A stretch of DNA of 64,000 nt from Symmachiella dynata (GCF_007747995.1 NZ_CP036276.1:4889001-4953000), one strand, 5' to 3'. Positions 26,184 through 35,245 are shown, counted from the first letter of the stretch. Translations and numbers: made by a program. Notes: generated from the letters alone by a model not told the origin.

Positions 26184-27533
26184 ATGCTCAAATTGACACC
26201 GATTCGCATTCTCCCGTGGGTGATTTGCTGCGTTTTGTGGGCGGGGCCTGGGTCTTCGATTTTGGTCGCTCAAGAGTTTCAAAAGGGCGATCCTGTCACC
26301 GTGACCGCCGAGTCTGCCGAATTGAAGGCGGGAAAAACGGTCGTCGCTGTGATTCGGCGGGGAGAAAAGCAAACTGTCGAACAAGTGAATGGCAAATGGT
26401 TGTTGATCACGGTAACGATTGACGGAAAGGCCCAACAAGGTTGGATCAACGCCAAGGATGTGGCGCCCTTCAAGCCGACTCCAACCCAGCCAACGACGAC
26501 AAAGCCCCCTGCCAAACAACCGTCGACAATGCGCGCCCGTACCCCCCAGCCGAAGAAAAACGTTCGGCCAAGAAGCTCGACAACGCCGCTGTTTAACCAA
26601 GTTGGAACGCTCCGCGGACATACCGAGGATGTCAATTGCCTCACGTTTTCAGCCGACGGTCAAACGATCGTCACCGGCGGTCGAGACCGCAATATTATCG
26701 TGTGGGATGTCGGTGATCACAAACCACTCTCCATTTTGACCGGGCACAAACGCCGCATCCGCTGCCTGCAATTTTCTCCGGTGATGGATGTGATTCTTGC
26801 CAGCGGAGGGGGCGAAATCTCCCATGGCGAGTTGAAACTGTGGAACCTCAAAGAGCAAAAGCTAGTTGCCGACTTGCCTGTGGGTGACACGGAAGTCACA
26901 TCGCTCGGTTTTTCGCCGGACGGGACACGGTTGTTCACCGCTGGATGGAGCCAATCGGTTTCGGTATGGGACGTGATCACCACGCGCCGCCGCGGAGCCG
27001 CGCGGACTTCCTTTGGCGAAATCGTAACCTACCTCGCGGTTTCTCCACTTGAGGAGATGATCGCCGTCGACGGAAAACAGGGGCTGGTGTACCTGCAAAA
27101 CTCGGAGAACCTACTGGAAACCGAAGGCCCCTCAACAGCCACACAGCACATCTTATCGGACCACAAGAAAGACATCACTGCCCTCTGCTTTTCAGGCGAC
27201 GGACGCCTCTTGGCGACGGGTAGCGAAGGCCCATTTGCCATCGTCTGGGACCCCAAAACCGGTGAACCCGTGCGAAACTTCGATACGCAAAACGGTCCGA
27301 TCACCGCGGTTGGACTTTCGTATGACGGCAAATGGTTGGCGACGGCAAATCGGCCAACGGATGCTCCACTAAAAATCTGGGATGTCGCTACTGGACGGCT
27401 TGTGGGAGAGCTCGACGCCGGATCGGTACGCGCCGTTGCCTTTTCCCCAACCGATCCGTTGTTAGCAACCAGCGACGGCGCCGAGGTACGTCTGTGGTCG
27501 CTACGGCCGCCCAGGGTATTAAAATCGCGTTGA
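26184..27533 (+). CDS. Secreted WD40-repeat protein with N-terminal SH3-like domain
   Basis: 449 residues from ATG 26184. A signal peptide (LPWVICCVLWAGPGSS, cleavage near VAQ) is followed by an SH3-like domain (about 40-95), a Pro/Thr linker with Lys/Arg-rich patches, and about six or seven WD40 blades from LRGHTEDVNCLTFSADGQ to AVAFSPTDPLLATSDG. A beta-propeller scaffold facing the periplasm is the likely form; binding partners are unknown. The upstream open frame belongs to the transposase remnant and should not be added to this gene. Confidence 0.87.
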   Translation: MLKLTPIRILPWVICCVLWAGPGSSILVAQEFQKGDPVTVTAESAELKAGKTVVAVIRRGEKQTVEQVNGKWLLITVTIDGKAQQGWINAKDVAPFKPTPTQPTTTKPPAKQPSTMRARTPQPKKNVRPRSSTTPLFNQVGTLRGHTEDVNCLTFSADGQTIVTGGRDRNIIVWDVGDHKPLSILTGHKRRIRCLQFSPVMDVILASGGGEISHGELKLWNLKEQKLVADLPVGDTEVTSLGFSPDGTRLFTAGWSQSVSVWDVITTRRRGAARTSFGEIVTYLAVSPLEEMIAVDGKQGLVYLQNSENLLETEGPSTATQHILSDHKKDITALCFSGDGRLLATGSEGPFAIVWDPKTGEPVRNFDTQNGPITAVGLSYDGKWLATANRPTDAPLKIWDVATGRLVGELDAGSVRAVAFSPTDPLLATSDGAEVRLWSLRPPRVLKSR

Positions 27534-27604
27534 TGTTTCTGTTTTTAAACACGATTTATTATCGCGACGAAGAGAACCGGTAGGACTCTCGACGGTTCAC
27601 GACC

Positions 27605-27633
27605 GCACTGCTGGACGAGCCAGCAGTGGCACC
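27605..27633. repeat. Dispersed palindromic repeat, copy B
   Basis: CACTGCTGG-ACGAG-CCAGCAGTG is a perfect 9-bp hairpin followed by GCACCC. It matches copy A at 11901 and the degraded copy C at 38630. It lies 72 bases after the WD40 stop and may act as a transcription end signal. Confidence 0.75.
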
Positions 27634-27666
27634 CAAGCTTAGGGAGATTTTTGGGGGGGTGACCGG

Positions 27667-29205
27667 CTATTCAGTCACGTTCTTGGTGACTGTTAATTCT
27701 TGACCGCCGAATTTTCCGAACACACCGCTACGCTGGATCACTTGTCCGCTGCGTAGAGCATCAAACATTGCGCGAGTGATGCGGGCGACTTGGGACTTTC
27801 CGCCCGCTTGACGCAATGTCAATTGGTCTGGAGTGGCGGTGATTTCAAAAGTGATCGGGCCGGCTTTCCACTCGGTATCGAGGGAGACTTGTCCCGGCAA
27901 CGTCAATTGATAGACGCGGCCGTACTCCTTCCATTTGTCGTCTTCGTTCAGAAAACCATAGCTCGGATCGTAGGGAGTCGATCCTTTGGAGGAGGTGGAG
28001 ACGAACAGCGAATCTCCCAGCGGGATTAAACCTGTGATGCGGTGTCCCCAGCGATTCAGTACGTGGCCCAATTGCGTCGCTTCCTTTTCGTAGGGATGCA
28101 CTTGCGCGTCGGTGAGCGGTGGATGCGTGAACATGCGGCGGCTGAATTTCCATTGGTGCGAGTTGCTGTCCAAACGCCACAACTCCGCCCAGGGCCAGAC
28201 GCCGACATACAGGTCGCCGCCATAGATCGCAGTCGTTTGTGCTTCGCGTGCTGCGTTGGAAACGCCGGGCATGACCGGGGGTTGGTCCTGCAAATGCCGC
28301 ACTTCTTGGCCATCGTATTCAAACAGGTTGCCAGTCGGGTACTGCCCCAGCAACAGGCGGTCGTAGTAGGTGATCATCGTATAAACTTGATAGCTGACGT
28401 CTGCAATCGGCTCGACAAGGCATTTCCACTCTTGCCCATTGAAGCGGTAGACGCCGCCGGTATTTGTGGCTGCCAGCACATCGTCGCCCAACTGCCCGTA
28501 GGAATAAATGAATTCGTAAGGCATCCGCATGGGAATTTTTGGGGCGGCTTGGTAATCAATTTCTGCCGATTGCGACGGACGCCAAGGGCAGGCGGCGATT
28601 TCGTTCACCCCTTTGCCATGGACACGCACAAACAAATGGCCGCCGGCATAATAATACCGCGCGATCCCCACGTCTTTGCCGGTCAAATCGAGGATCGGCT
28701 TCCCGCCGTACAACACGCGGGGCGAGACGACCTCCATGACTTTGTCGGCGACATAGGTGGCAAAGGGGACATGTTTTTCATCGGGCACCCAACGTGAGTC
28801 GTCCCAAGCCATCAACCGCCGATCTTTTCCACCCGAGGCGCTTTGTGCCTGCAATCGCCCATTGAAATCCGCCAGATAGACACCCGCATCGGTCGTAGAA
28901 CGGGGCAGCGGTTTGACGTCGTACTCAAGTGGTTGGCCCGGTGTTTTCACAAACAACTGCAGCCGACGACGATTGCCGCGGCCGGTCGTGTTATACACCC
29001 CCTCAAACCCCGCTCCGCCGACGACCTTGCCGTCGCGATTCTTAATCTCAAAGAGCGACCCGTAATTTTGTCCGAGGTCCTCTCCGAGATTCACGACAAT
29101 CGTCATCCGCAGCGACGCGGGCTCATCAGCTGCGCGTGCTGAGGCGGCGAACAGTGCCGAAAGCAGGATCACAAACCCAACAGCCGCGGTGAAGATCTTT
29201 GTCAT
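27667..29205 (-). CDS. Secreted protein of unknown function (propeller-like)
   Basis: 512 residues from ATG 29205 with a signal peptide (MTKIFTAAVGFVILLSALFAASARA). Repeated short beta-rich segments such as NTGGVYRFNGQEWKCL, TGNLFEYDGQEVRHL and ELWRLDSNSHQWKFS, each ending in a Trp or hydrophobic strand, look like kelch-type or similar propeller blades. A separate C-terminal beta region (about 445-512) contains TPDQLTLRQAGGKSQ. I do not recognise a named family. It is a single gene, convergent with the WD40 gene. Confidence 0.8.
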   Translation of the reverse strand: MTKIFTAAVGFVILLSALFAASARAADEPASLRMTIVVNLGEDLGQNYGSLFEIKNRDGKVVGGAGFEGVYNTTGRGNRRRLQLFVKTPGQPLEYDVKPLPRSTTDAGVYLADFNGRLQAQSASGGKDRRLMAWDDSRWVPDEKHVPFATYVADKVMEVVSPRVLYGGKPILDLTGKDVGIARYYYAGGHLFVRVHGKGVNEIAACPWRPSQSAEIDYQAAPKIPMRMPYEFIYSYGQLGDDVLAATNTGGVYRFNGQEWKCLVEPIADVSYQVYTMITYYDRLLLGQYPTGNLFEYDGQEVRHLQDQPPVMPGVSNAAREAQTTAIYGGDLYVGVWPWAELWRLDSNSHQWKFSRRMFTHPPLTDAQVHPYEKEATQLGHVLNRWGHRITGLIPLGDSLFVSTSSKGSTPYDPSYGFLNEDDKWKEYGRVYQLTLPGQVSLDTEWKAGPITFEITATPDQLTLRQAGGKSQVARITRAMFDALRSGQVIQRSGVFGKFGGQELTVTKNVTE

Positions 29206-29268
29206 AATCAAGAAGCTTGGAATGTGTTCTGTGAATGAGAAAAGTCTTGGCCATCCCCCGCAAACGCG

Positions 29269-30219
29269 TTACTCGGTTGTGACGGGACAGACAAAATCAG
29301 CCGGCTTGACGGCGAGAACCGAGCAAGGGAGTTCGGGCAGAATCCGCTCGGCGGTATTGCCCACGAGAAATCGCGTCAAACCAGCGCGGGCGACCGTCCC
29401 CATGACAACCAGATCGATATTGTGCGATTTGATCAAATCGATGATCGCGGATTCGGGAACGTCGTCGGACAAATGGACCTGCGGAGGTTTTGCTAAACTC
29501 TCAACGCCGTCGTTTTCCAGTTGCTGTTTCAGCGTCTCTTCTGCCTTGGTGCGGACATCTTCCCGATACTTCTGGATTTCTTCGGGCGGGGTTTGCGAAA
29601 GACGTAGTGGGCGTTCCAACGGATATTCCACCGCATGCACAACATGCAATGCTGCCTCCTCAGCTTTGGCCAAGTCGACACCGATCTGGACCGAGCGTTC
29701 TCCCACCGCAGTCAAATCGGTGGCAACCAGAATCGATTTCGTATCCGTTTCCGATTCTGCTTTCGTCACCCAAACCGGGCAGGGGCAATAGCGCAGTAGC
29801 TTCATGGCGGTGCTACCCATCAACATCCGCTTGACGCTGGACAGATTCCGTGTGCCAATGATGACGATGTCATAGGGACGAGCGAGCACTTCGGTGATGA
29901 TCTCATGCCAGGCTGCACCGTACGCTAGTCGGCAGTCGGCCTTGATCCCCTGTTGCTCTGCCTGCTCGACGAATTCATTGAGCACGCCTAAGGCGGCGTC
30001 GTCGACGTCGGAAAAATTACGCGGGTCTTGTTGAATGAGATGTTGTGTGTGCGCCGACAATTCCAGCGCGGACAAAAACGTCAACTTGGCTCCAGTATGC
30101 TCGGCCAGCCAGAGGGCCTTATCGATTGCATGCCGGTTGGAGGAGCTGATGTCTGCGGCGACAAGTCGATCCGCTTTCGAAAGGTCAATACCGACCAAAA
30201 TACTTTGAACCTGGGTCAT
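29269..30219 (-). CDS. Two-domain universal stress protein
   Basis: 316 residues from ATG 30219 (AGGAAG upstream). Two Usp domains in tandem: the first starts ILVGIDLSKADRLVAADISS and ends GTRNLSSVKRMLMGSTAMKL; the second starts ILVATDLTAVGERSVQIGVD and ends GTVARAGLTRFLVGNTAERI followed by LPCSVLAVKP. The second domain keeps the G-x2-G-type ATP-binding pattern (MGTVARAGLTRFLVGNT); in the first domain the loop is altered. Fused Usp pairs usually act as intramolecular dimers. It reads toward the 27667 gene on the same strand, separated by about 60 bases. Confidence 0.9.
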   Translation of the reverse strand: MTQVQSILVGIDLSKADRLVAADISSSNRHAIDKALWLAEHTGAKLTFLSALELSAHTQHLIQQDPRNFSDVDDAALGVLNEFVEQAEQQGIKADCRLAYGAAWHEIITEVLARPYDIVIIGTRNLSSVKRMLMGSTAMKLLRYCPCPVWVTKAESETDTKSILVATDLTAVGERSVQIGVDLAKAEEAALHVVHAVEYPLERPLRLSQTPPEEIQKYREDVRTKAEETLKQQLENDGVESLAKPPQVHLSDDVPESAIIDLIKSHNIDLVVMGTVARAGLTRFLVGNTAERILPELPCSVLAVKPADFVCPVTTE

Positions 30220-30385
30220 TCGCTCAACTTCCTGATAGAGTGGTTTCACCATGGCGGCGCGGTGCCGTCGTTATGGTAAGACAAACGCCCGACGAGGGGA
30301 AGCGCGCCAGCCGCACAGCGAAATTGTGTAGCGCTTCGGCACAAACGCCCACAGGCGAAAATGACCGCCGCGAGCGACCCCAGCG

Positions 30386-30422
30386 CAAAAAAAGCCGCGC
30401 GACAACTGAATGTCGCGCGGCT
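30386..30422 (-). terminator. Rho-independent terminator of the HTH/acidic-repeat gene
   Basis: On the minus strand AGCCGCGCGACA and its complement form a perfect 12-bp stem around a 6-base loop, followed by a run of seven T. It lies 44 bases past the stop of the 504-residue gene. Confidence 0.92.
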
Positions 30423-30465
30423 GTTCGTCATGTTCATCATGGCCGGTTTCACGCGGCGCTCGCTT

Positions 30466-31980
30466 TTAGAATAATCCGGCGATGAAGTCGATCAAGGCAC
30501 CCGATTGCACCACGGAGTCGGGGTTGGAATTGCCCCACATGGTGCGGACGACGTCGAACATCATCAACAACCCGGCGATCATCGTCAAACTGCCGATCCA
30601 CAAACCAATGTGTGTCGCCATGCCCCATTCTTGCTCAACAGGACGGGAGAGTCGTCCGGAGGGGACGCCCAAACCAGCAGCACTTTCGCCGGTCAGCATA
30701 TCATCGTCGAAATGCTCTTCATCAGCGCCGATCAGGTCCACGGCATCGCTGGAACCGAGCACGTCGTCATCCAGCCCGTCGTCCCCGAAATCAAGTTCTT
30801 CACTGTCTTCGAAGACAGCCGATTCAACACTTTCTTCTTCGTCGTCGTCCAACGTGATCACGCTGGTTTCGCTATCGGTGTCGAGCAAATTGGTGGAGAA
30901 CTCGAAATCGCTCTCTTCGTCCACAACCGCCGGAACATCCAGGTGAGTATCATGGCCATCGCCGCTGTCATCGTCGATGACGGAAAACGCTTCGGTTCTG
31001 TCCGTTCCACCATCCAAGGAGATTCCGCTATCGTCCGGCCCCGCTAGGGAAATGCCGCTATCGCCGGCCAAGGACAATCCGCTATCGTCGGCAAGCGAAA
31101 TCCCGCTATCGCTGGCCAAGGACAATCCGCTATCAGACTCCAGCGCGATGCCGCTGTCGGAATCGAGTGCGATCCCGCTATCCTCATCTAGGGACAACCC
31201 GCTGTCCTGGGCCATCACTGAACTCCCTTCGGAGTCCTCTGGTGCGTCGCCACCCAAGCTAACGTCGTATTCTGAGACCAAATTCGTGGGCGGGGCGACG
31301 AAATTCTCGGCTTGATTTTCCGATGTTTGAATCAATTGCACATCGCTGTCGCTACCACTGCCGCTGCCTTCGTCGGAACTGGAACCGACGAGACTCACGT
31401 CACTGTCACTGCCGCTGCCCAGCTTTTCGATTTCAACACTCGAACCCCCAACGAGTTTGACGTCACTGTCGCTACCCGCATCCAGGGAGGAATCGGCTGA
31501 GAGGCGGACATCGCTGTCGGACTCGTTGAGTGGGGAAAGTGAGATTTCCTCACTACTGCCTCCGTCGGACATCAAGGCATCGTCAAACACCAATTTGACA
31601 TCGCTGTCAGAACTTGAGGCATCCCCTTCGCGGCGGCGAACGATGGTACTGTGCTCGTCATCGTGGCTGTCTTCGCTGTCGTCAAGCACCATGTCGGCTC
31701 CCGAATCGCCGAGCACGATGTCCGCACCGGAATCGCCATCAGCAAACGTAGCTCCAAAGTCGGCTTCGGAGTCATCCGAGGCATTGGAGAGGTCCGCCTC
31801 TTTGGACGAGTCGACCTGCATGCTTCGTTTGAGGTTCTCTACGTCTTCTGGGCGAAACTTCCAAGATCCACGATCCGAAAACGCACGAATCCCCCGCTTT
31901 TCGCGTTTTTGGTTCAGTGCCTCGGGTTCAATTCCCAAAACCTCAGCGGCTTCTTCAAGACTCAAATACTTCTTTGCCAT
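30466..31980 (-). CDS. HTH (excisionase-type) protein with acidic Ser-Asp repeats and C-terminal TM segment
   Basis: 504 residues in three parts. Residues 1-53 are a MerR/excisionase-like helix-turn-helix (YLSLEEAAEVLGIEPEALNQ, then SWKFRPEDVENLKRSM). Residues about 60-440 are very acidic and disordered-looking, with five SDSDVxL motifs and then eight DSGxxL motifs, the first seven in perfect 8-residue register. A hydrophobic helix (about 456-476) and a weakly hydrophobic C-terminus follow. The architecture suggests a membrane-tethered DNA-binding or DNA-like-fold protein with a long charged linker. Similar proteins occur in planctomycetes; I know of no function. A strong terminator follows the gene. 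Confidence 0.88.
   Translation of the reverse strand: MAKKYLSLEEAAEVLGIEPEALNQKREKRGIRAFSDRGSWKFRPEDVENLKRSMQVDSSKEADLSNASDDSEADFGATFADGDSGADIVLGDSGADMVLDDSEDSHDDEHSTIVRRREGDASSSDSDVKLVFDDALMSDGGSSEEISLSPLNESDSDVRLSADSSLDAGSDSDVKLVGGSSVEIEKLGSGSDSDVSLVGSSSDEGSGSGSDSDVQLIQTSENQAENFVAPPTNLVSEYDVSLGGDAPEDSEGSSVMAQDSGLSLDEDSGIALDSDSGIALESDSGLSLASDSGISLADDSGLSLAGDSGISLAGPDDSGISLDGGTDRTEAFSVIDDDSGDGHDTHLDVPAVVDEESDFEFSTNLLDTDSETSVITLDDDEEESVESAVFEDSEELDFGDDGLDDDVLGSSDAVDLIGADEEHFDDDMLTGESAAGLGVPSGRLSRPVEQEWGMATHIGLWIGSLTMIAGLLMMFDVVRTMWGNSNPDSVVQSGALIDFIAGLF
31013..31206 (-). repeat. Coding tandem repeats, eight DSGxxL units
   Basis: Within the HTH/acidic-repeat gene, 24-base units encode DSGLSLDE, DSGIALDS, DSGIALES and similar; seven are contiguous and the eighth follows after a two-residue insert. 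Nucleotide identity between units is high enough to allow slippage, so copy number may vary between strains. Confidence 0.85.
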
Positions 31981-32535
31981 AGGTCGATTTCTCCGGAGGT
32001 TGCCTAATGCCCGAGTGTTCGCTCCGGCAAAATTCCCCGCGTGATCCGCAACGACGCTGTAGGGGGGAACCGGACAAGCAATCAGTTAGGTGCGTACAAA
32101 ACAGCCACGCGCGATGGTGAGGGTTGAAAGCAGGGTGTTGTTATCAAGTTGTTATTGGTTTTGCGATTCCGTACCGCCAACCACGCAAGGAAATGGACCA
32201 AGCGAACCGTTCCTGTTTATTAAAACGAAAAACGATACGATTGTTATTCCCGCGCCAATCGATCCATCCCGCAGGTTTGAATACACAAACCGATGCCCGA
32301 CAGGTTGTTATGTCGAGACAATTACCTAGCAATATTTATTCTAAACGTCGTGGGACGCATTGCAAGTGGATTGCTACCGAGGATGCACAGATTTTTCAGT
32401 TTGCACAACCCGCGCAGAATAGGAGTAGGCAGCTGACAGGATTGAATCTTGCCCTCCGACGCCCTAAAACGGGGCGGAATCCGCATTTTGCAGCTCCACA
32501 CGACAAACTCTCCGAAAGACAGGATCACGAATCCG
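31981..32535. other. Divergent spacer between the HTH/acidic-repeat gene and rph
   Basis: About 550 bases without a credible gene. TTGTTAT occurs four times (32138, 32149, 32241, 32305), which is a possible regulator site but could be chance in this A/T-richer stretch. Promoters for both flanking genes are expected here. Confidence 0.45.
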
Positions 32536-33267
32536 ATGACACGTAATGACGGCCGTACGATCGACGCGCTGCGTCCCATCTCCATCAAACGGGGTTTCAC
32601 CCGCTCCGCACCCGGCAGCATCTATATCCAAGCTGGACGGACCACAATCCTGTGTACCGCGAGCATCGATGATGCTCAACCACCTTGGATGAAGGACGAA
32701 GTCTCGGGTTGGGTCACGGCCGAATACAATATGCTGCCCGGCAGCACGTCGCCCCGCAAACGGCGCGAACGCGGCAAAACCGACAGCCGTTCCACAGAAA
32801 TCCAGCGGCTCATTGGACGCAGCCTCCGTGCAGCCGTCAACATGCAAGCTCTCGGACCGCGGACAATCACCGTCGATTGCGATGTCTTAGAGGCAGACGG
32901 CGGAACGCGGACGCTGGGAATCACCGGCGGCTGGTTGGCGATGGCTGACGCCGTTGCCAGCATCGCAGGCGACTTGCCCGATGCCGGGAAAGTCTTCCGC
33001 TCCAGCATTGCCGCCGTCAGTGTGGGCGTGCATGAGGAACGAGTGCTGTTGGATCTCGATTATTCCGAAGACAGCACGGCGGAGGTCGATTTGAATGTGG
33101 TCATGACCGGCGAGGGGGACTTCGTGGAAATTCAGGGGACCGCCGAAGGCCGCACGTTCGGTCGCGAATTGTTGGACCAGCAACTGGATGTTGCCGCCGC
33201 CGGCATCGCACAGTTGACCGCAATTCAACGCGAGACACTCGGCGACGCCTGGCCGCTGGCAAACTGA
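32536..33267 (+). CDS. rph: Ribonuclease PH
   Basis: 243 residues from ATG 32536; the frame upstream is open but the family starts at [19 protein letters not shown]. RNase PH is a phosphorolytic 3'-5' exonuclease that trims tRNA 3' ends. Characteristic segments are [58 protein letters not shown] and [19 protein letters not shown]. Length and motifs are normal. A perfect 12-bp stem-loop lies 70 bases after its stop. Confidence 0.97.
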   Translation: MTRNDGRTIDALRPISIKRGFTRSAPGSIYIQAGRTTILCTASIDDAQPPWMKDEVSGWVTAEYNMLPGSTSPRKRRERGKTDSRSTEIQRLIGRSLRAAVNMQALGPRTITVDCDVLEADGGTRTLGITGGWLAMADAVASIAGDLPDAGKVFRSSIAAVSVGVHEERVLLDLDYSEDSTAEVDLNVVMTGEGDFVEIQGTAEGRTFGRELLDQQLDVAAAGIAQLTAIQRETLGDAWPLAN

Positions 33268-33337
33268 CTTCCCCTTCTCTCCAACAAAACGAAGATCGCC
33301 CACTGCAGTGTCGTCTCCTGACATAGCACCAGTTAAC

Positions 33338-33371
33338 CGGCCCAACGGGTTGCAAGACGCCCGTTGGGCCG
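33338..33371 (+). terminator. Stem-loop after rph
   Basis: CGGCCCAACGGG and CCCGTTGGGCCG form a perfect 12-bp stem around 10 bases. There is no T run, so it may be a Rho-related or processing hairpin rather than a classical terminator. Confidence 0.5.
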
Positions 33372-33514
33372 ATTGCGTTCGTATTGCAATACCTCAATCT
33401 TTTCGTAGAGCCGACGCGCATTGCCGATCGTGAATGTCTTACCCTTCACACAGCACATTTAATATTTAGCCGCAAACTGAATTCTACCGCGCCGTCGATT
33501 CCATCGTGAAACAG

Positions 33515-33544
33515 ACAAGGGGCCGCGTGATGGCGGCCCCTTGT
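33515..33544. terminator. Stem-loop downstream of the small membrane-protein gene
   Basis: ACAAGGGGCCGC and GCGGCCCCTTGT pair perfectly across GTGATG. On the minus strand the stem is followed by CTGTTTC. It is positioned to end the 33608-33799 gene and may work in both directions. Confidence 0.55.
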
Positions 33545-33607
33545 TGATTATCATGGCGTACTGTCCGCGGACAGTACACATCTTTCACATTCAGTGATGA
33601 GCTGGTC

Positions 33608-33799
33608 CTAGAACTGCAAGAGTTGGAGCAACATCAATGACATTCCTCCGGTCAATCCTGCAGCAATGACGGACCGAACGCCCGACGTGATTCGAGCACG
33701 ACGTTCTTCTTGCTCGACTTGGGCAACTTGTTCCCGTAGCTCATCGCCAATCCAACTGAGGACCGAAATACTCAGATCGGTCGCTGGAAACGATTTCAT
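33608..33799 (-). CDS. Small protein with C-terminal membrane helix
   Basis: 63 residues from ATG 33799, with GGGAGAA directly upstream, the reason I shorten the longer frame. The first half is charged (DELREQVAQVEQEERRAR, a likely short coiled coil) and the second half is hydrophobic (VIAAGLTGGMSLMLLQLLQF). It may sit in the membrane with its helix facing the cytoplasm. The stop of a 120-residue frame lies 13 bases before its ATG on the same strand, so the two may form a small operon. No family recognised. Confidence 0.55.
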   Translation of the reverse strand: MKSFPATDLSISVLSWIGDELREQVAQVEQEERRARITSGVRSVIAAGLTGGMSLMLLQLLQF

Positions 33800-33812
33800 C
33801 GGGTTCTCCCTA

Positions 33813-34175
33813 TTATTGTCGATGCCAGCCAGCACGCTGCCAGCTGTCATCCACGATTTCCGAAGTAGAAACTTCAAAGCTGACATCCAAACCCGTTGCC
33901 GCAATGTTCGGCTCCCCGGAATTCCGAGGAGACCCCCAAACACCGCTGGGTTTAGAAGGTGTTGCTAGTCCACCATTTCGCCGAAATTGACGCTTAGACC
34001 AATCCGCGGCGAGCACGAATTCCACAGGGTTTTGTGTGGAATCAGCAAATGGCAACACAACCATTTCAAAAGGTTGTGCCACTAGCGAACAGTACAAGTA
34101 TCGACCCGTTTTGAGACGCGACTGCGGCACTTTCGAGACGTTGGTTGGGAAAACCGGGGAATGGGGTGAAGGCAC
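33813..34175 (-). CDS. Possible hypothetical protein upstream of the small membrane protein
   Basis: A 120-residue frame starting MPSPHSPVFPTNVSKVPQSR, with a plausible core LYCSLVAQPFEMVVLPFADS and a polar C-terminus. It ends 13 bases before the well-supported 63-residue gene, which is the main argument for it. There is no strong ribosome site and no recognised domain, so it could also be a chance frame. Confidence 0.35.
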   Translation of the reverse strand: MPSPHSPVFPTNVSKVPQSRLKTGRYLYCSLVAQPFEMVVLPFADSTQNPVEFVLAADWSKRQFRRNGGLATPSKPSGVWGSPRNSGEPNIAATGLDVSFEVSTSEIVDDSWQRAGWHRQ

Positions 34176-34267
34176 ACAGGTGTTACGCGTTGTTCCGATT
34201 GCGACCAGTCGCGCGCCTTTATCGGCTTACGACCTGCACAGCCGTCAAGCTTTCGCGTTGCCATCAC

Positions 34268-35245
34268 TCATTCGCAACTCATTCGTAATAAGAGGAGCAT
34301 CTCCCAGAACTGAATCTGTCGCGCAGCCTCTGCCAAGCTATCGTCGCTCTCAGACTGCTCCTCGCAAAAATCGATGAATGCGAATGCATCCCAATCGCGC
34401 GGTGTTCGCAATTTTTGACGTTGCCGTTCGGCAGCGGCGGATTTCTGGGCGGTCAAGATTCGGTCGGCGTGCTGCGCCAATTCGGGAAACAGCGGAGACT
34501 GACCGATGCGGCGATACCAATACTTCGCATTGGAATAATCAGGCTCGCGGCGATGCATAATACCGTGCCAATGATCCCCCAACGCGGTGTCTTCCATGTT
34601 CTGTGAGACGGAATGACTTTCGTCGAGGTAATCGTGCACCTGTAACAACCCCGCCAACAAAGCCGATCCCGCAGGCGCCGCTTCGCAAAGGCGTTTGTGG
34701 AGCCAATCGCGATCCGGTAACGGTTCCTCCGGTGCCAATGCTGGGAGTTCCAATTGCCCTGCCGGTAGGACGGCATCGCATTCGCAAATGGCAATCGCAG
34801 CGGGTCTCGCCTGCGCCACGGTCATAACCCAATCCCAAAGCGGCTCGTCCACGTCACGGAACGGGCCGAATTTCGTCAGGGCCTCCTTGCGAAAGAGTGC
34901 CGCATGAAACGTCGCTACCGGTTGAATCAATGTTGCCAGATCTGCGGGAAACTCCTCCCAAATCCACTTCGAGATCTCATCGCCTCGACCAACAGGCAGC
35001 ACGGCTTGCAGTTCCGCAGTTGCCTGCATCCGTTCACCAAGTTGCTCCAGAACCGCCGGGAACTCCTCGGGCGGCTCGGATACGAAAGCCACGAATTCGC
35101 TGTGCGATGCCTCGACGAGAGCATTCAACTGCAGCCCACCGGTGAAATCTGCTCCAGCATCGACAATCTGAAATTGCGGCGCTACTGCATTCCAAGCTGC
35201 AGTCTGGCGGTCGCCAAACACAAACACATCGATCGGGGCTGTCAT
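34268..35245 (-). CDS. Conserved planctomycete-type protein with GT-A-like N-terminus
   Basis: 325 residues; AAGGGAAC lies before the ATG. The N-terminal 170 residues look like a family 2 glycosyltransferase fold (IDVFVFGDRQTAAWNAVAP, the ATFHAALFRKEALTKFGPF stretch) but lack a clear DxD motif. The C-terminal part contains DHWHGIMHRREPDYSNAKYW followed by YRRIG, a His-rich signature I recognise from other planctomycete proteins without known function. It could be an inactive or atypical transferase joined to that module. Single gene. Confidence 0.75.
   Translation of the reverse strand: MTAPIDVFVFGDRQTAAWNAVAPQFQIVDAGADFTGGLQLNALVEASHSEFVAFVSEPPEEFPAVLEQLGERMQATAELQAVLPVGRGDEISKWIWEEFPADLATLIQPVATFHAALFRKEALTKFGPFRDVDEPLWDWVMTVAQARPAAIAICECDAVLPAGQLELPALAPEEPLPDRDWLHKRLCEAAPAGSALLAGLLQVHDYLDESHSVSQNMEDTALGDHWHGIMHRREPDYSNAKYWYRRIGQSPLFPELAQHADRILTAQKSAAAERQRQKLRTPRDWDAFAFIDFCEEQSESDDSLAEAARQIQFWEMLLLLRMSCE

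Larger units (their letters stand above)
33268..33607. other. Spacer with two strong stem-loops
   Basis: No gene is seen in this stretch. It holds two perfect 12-bp stem-loops (33338-33371 and 33515-33544), one near each flanking gene, which is convergent. Confidence 0.6.

Noticed and set aside
25692-27533. A single 613-residue transposase-WD40 fusion protein
   Set aside because: The N-terminal part is a frameshifted transposase fragment and a good signal peptide begins at 26184.
28042-28797. 251-residue plus-strand frame opposite the 27667-29205 gene
   Set aside because: No family features and no ribosome site; the minus-strand gene has a signal peptide and repeated blades.
31013-31206. 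Regularly spaced DNA repeats considered as a CRISPR-like array
   Set aside because: The period is 24 bases with no spacers, and the units encode in-frame DSGxxL octads of a real gene.
32090-32546. Two overlapping frames upstream of rph
   Set aside because: Both look random in composition, with no ribosome site, and one runs into the rph start.
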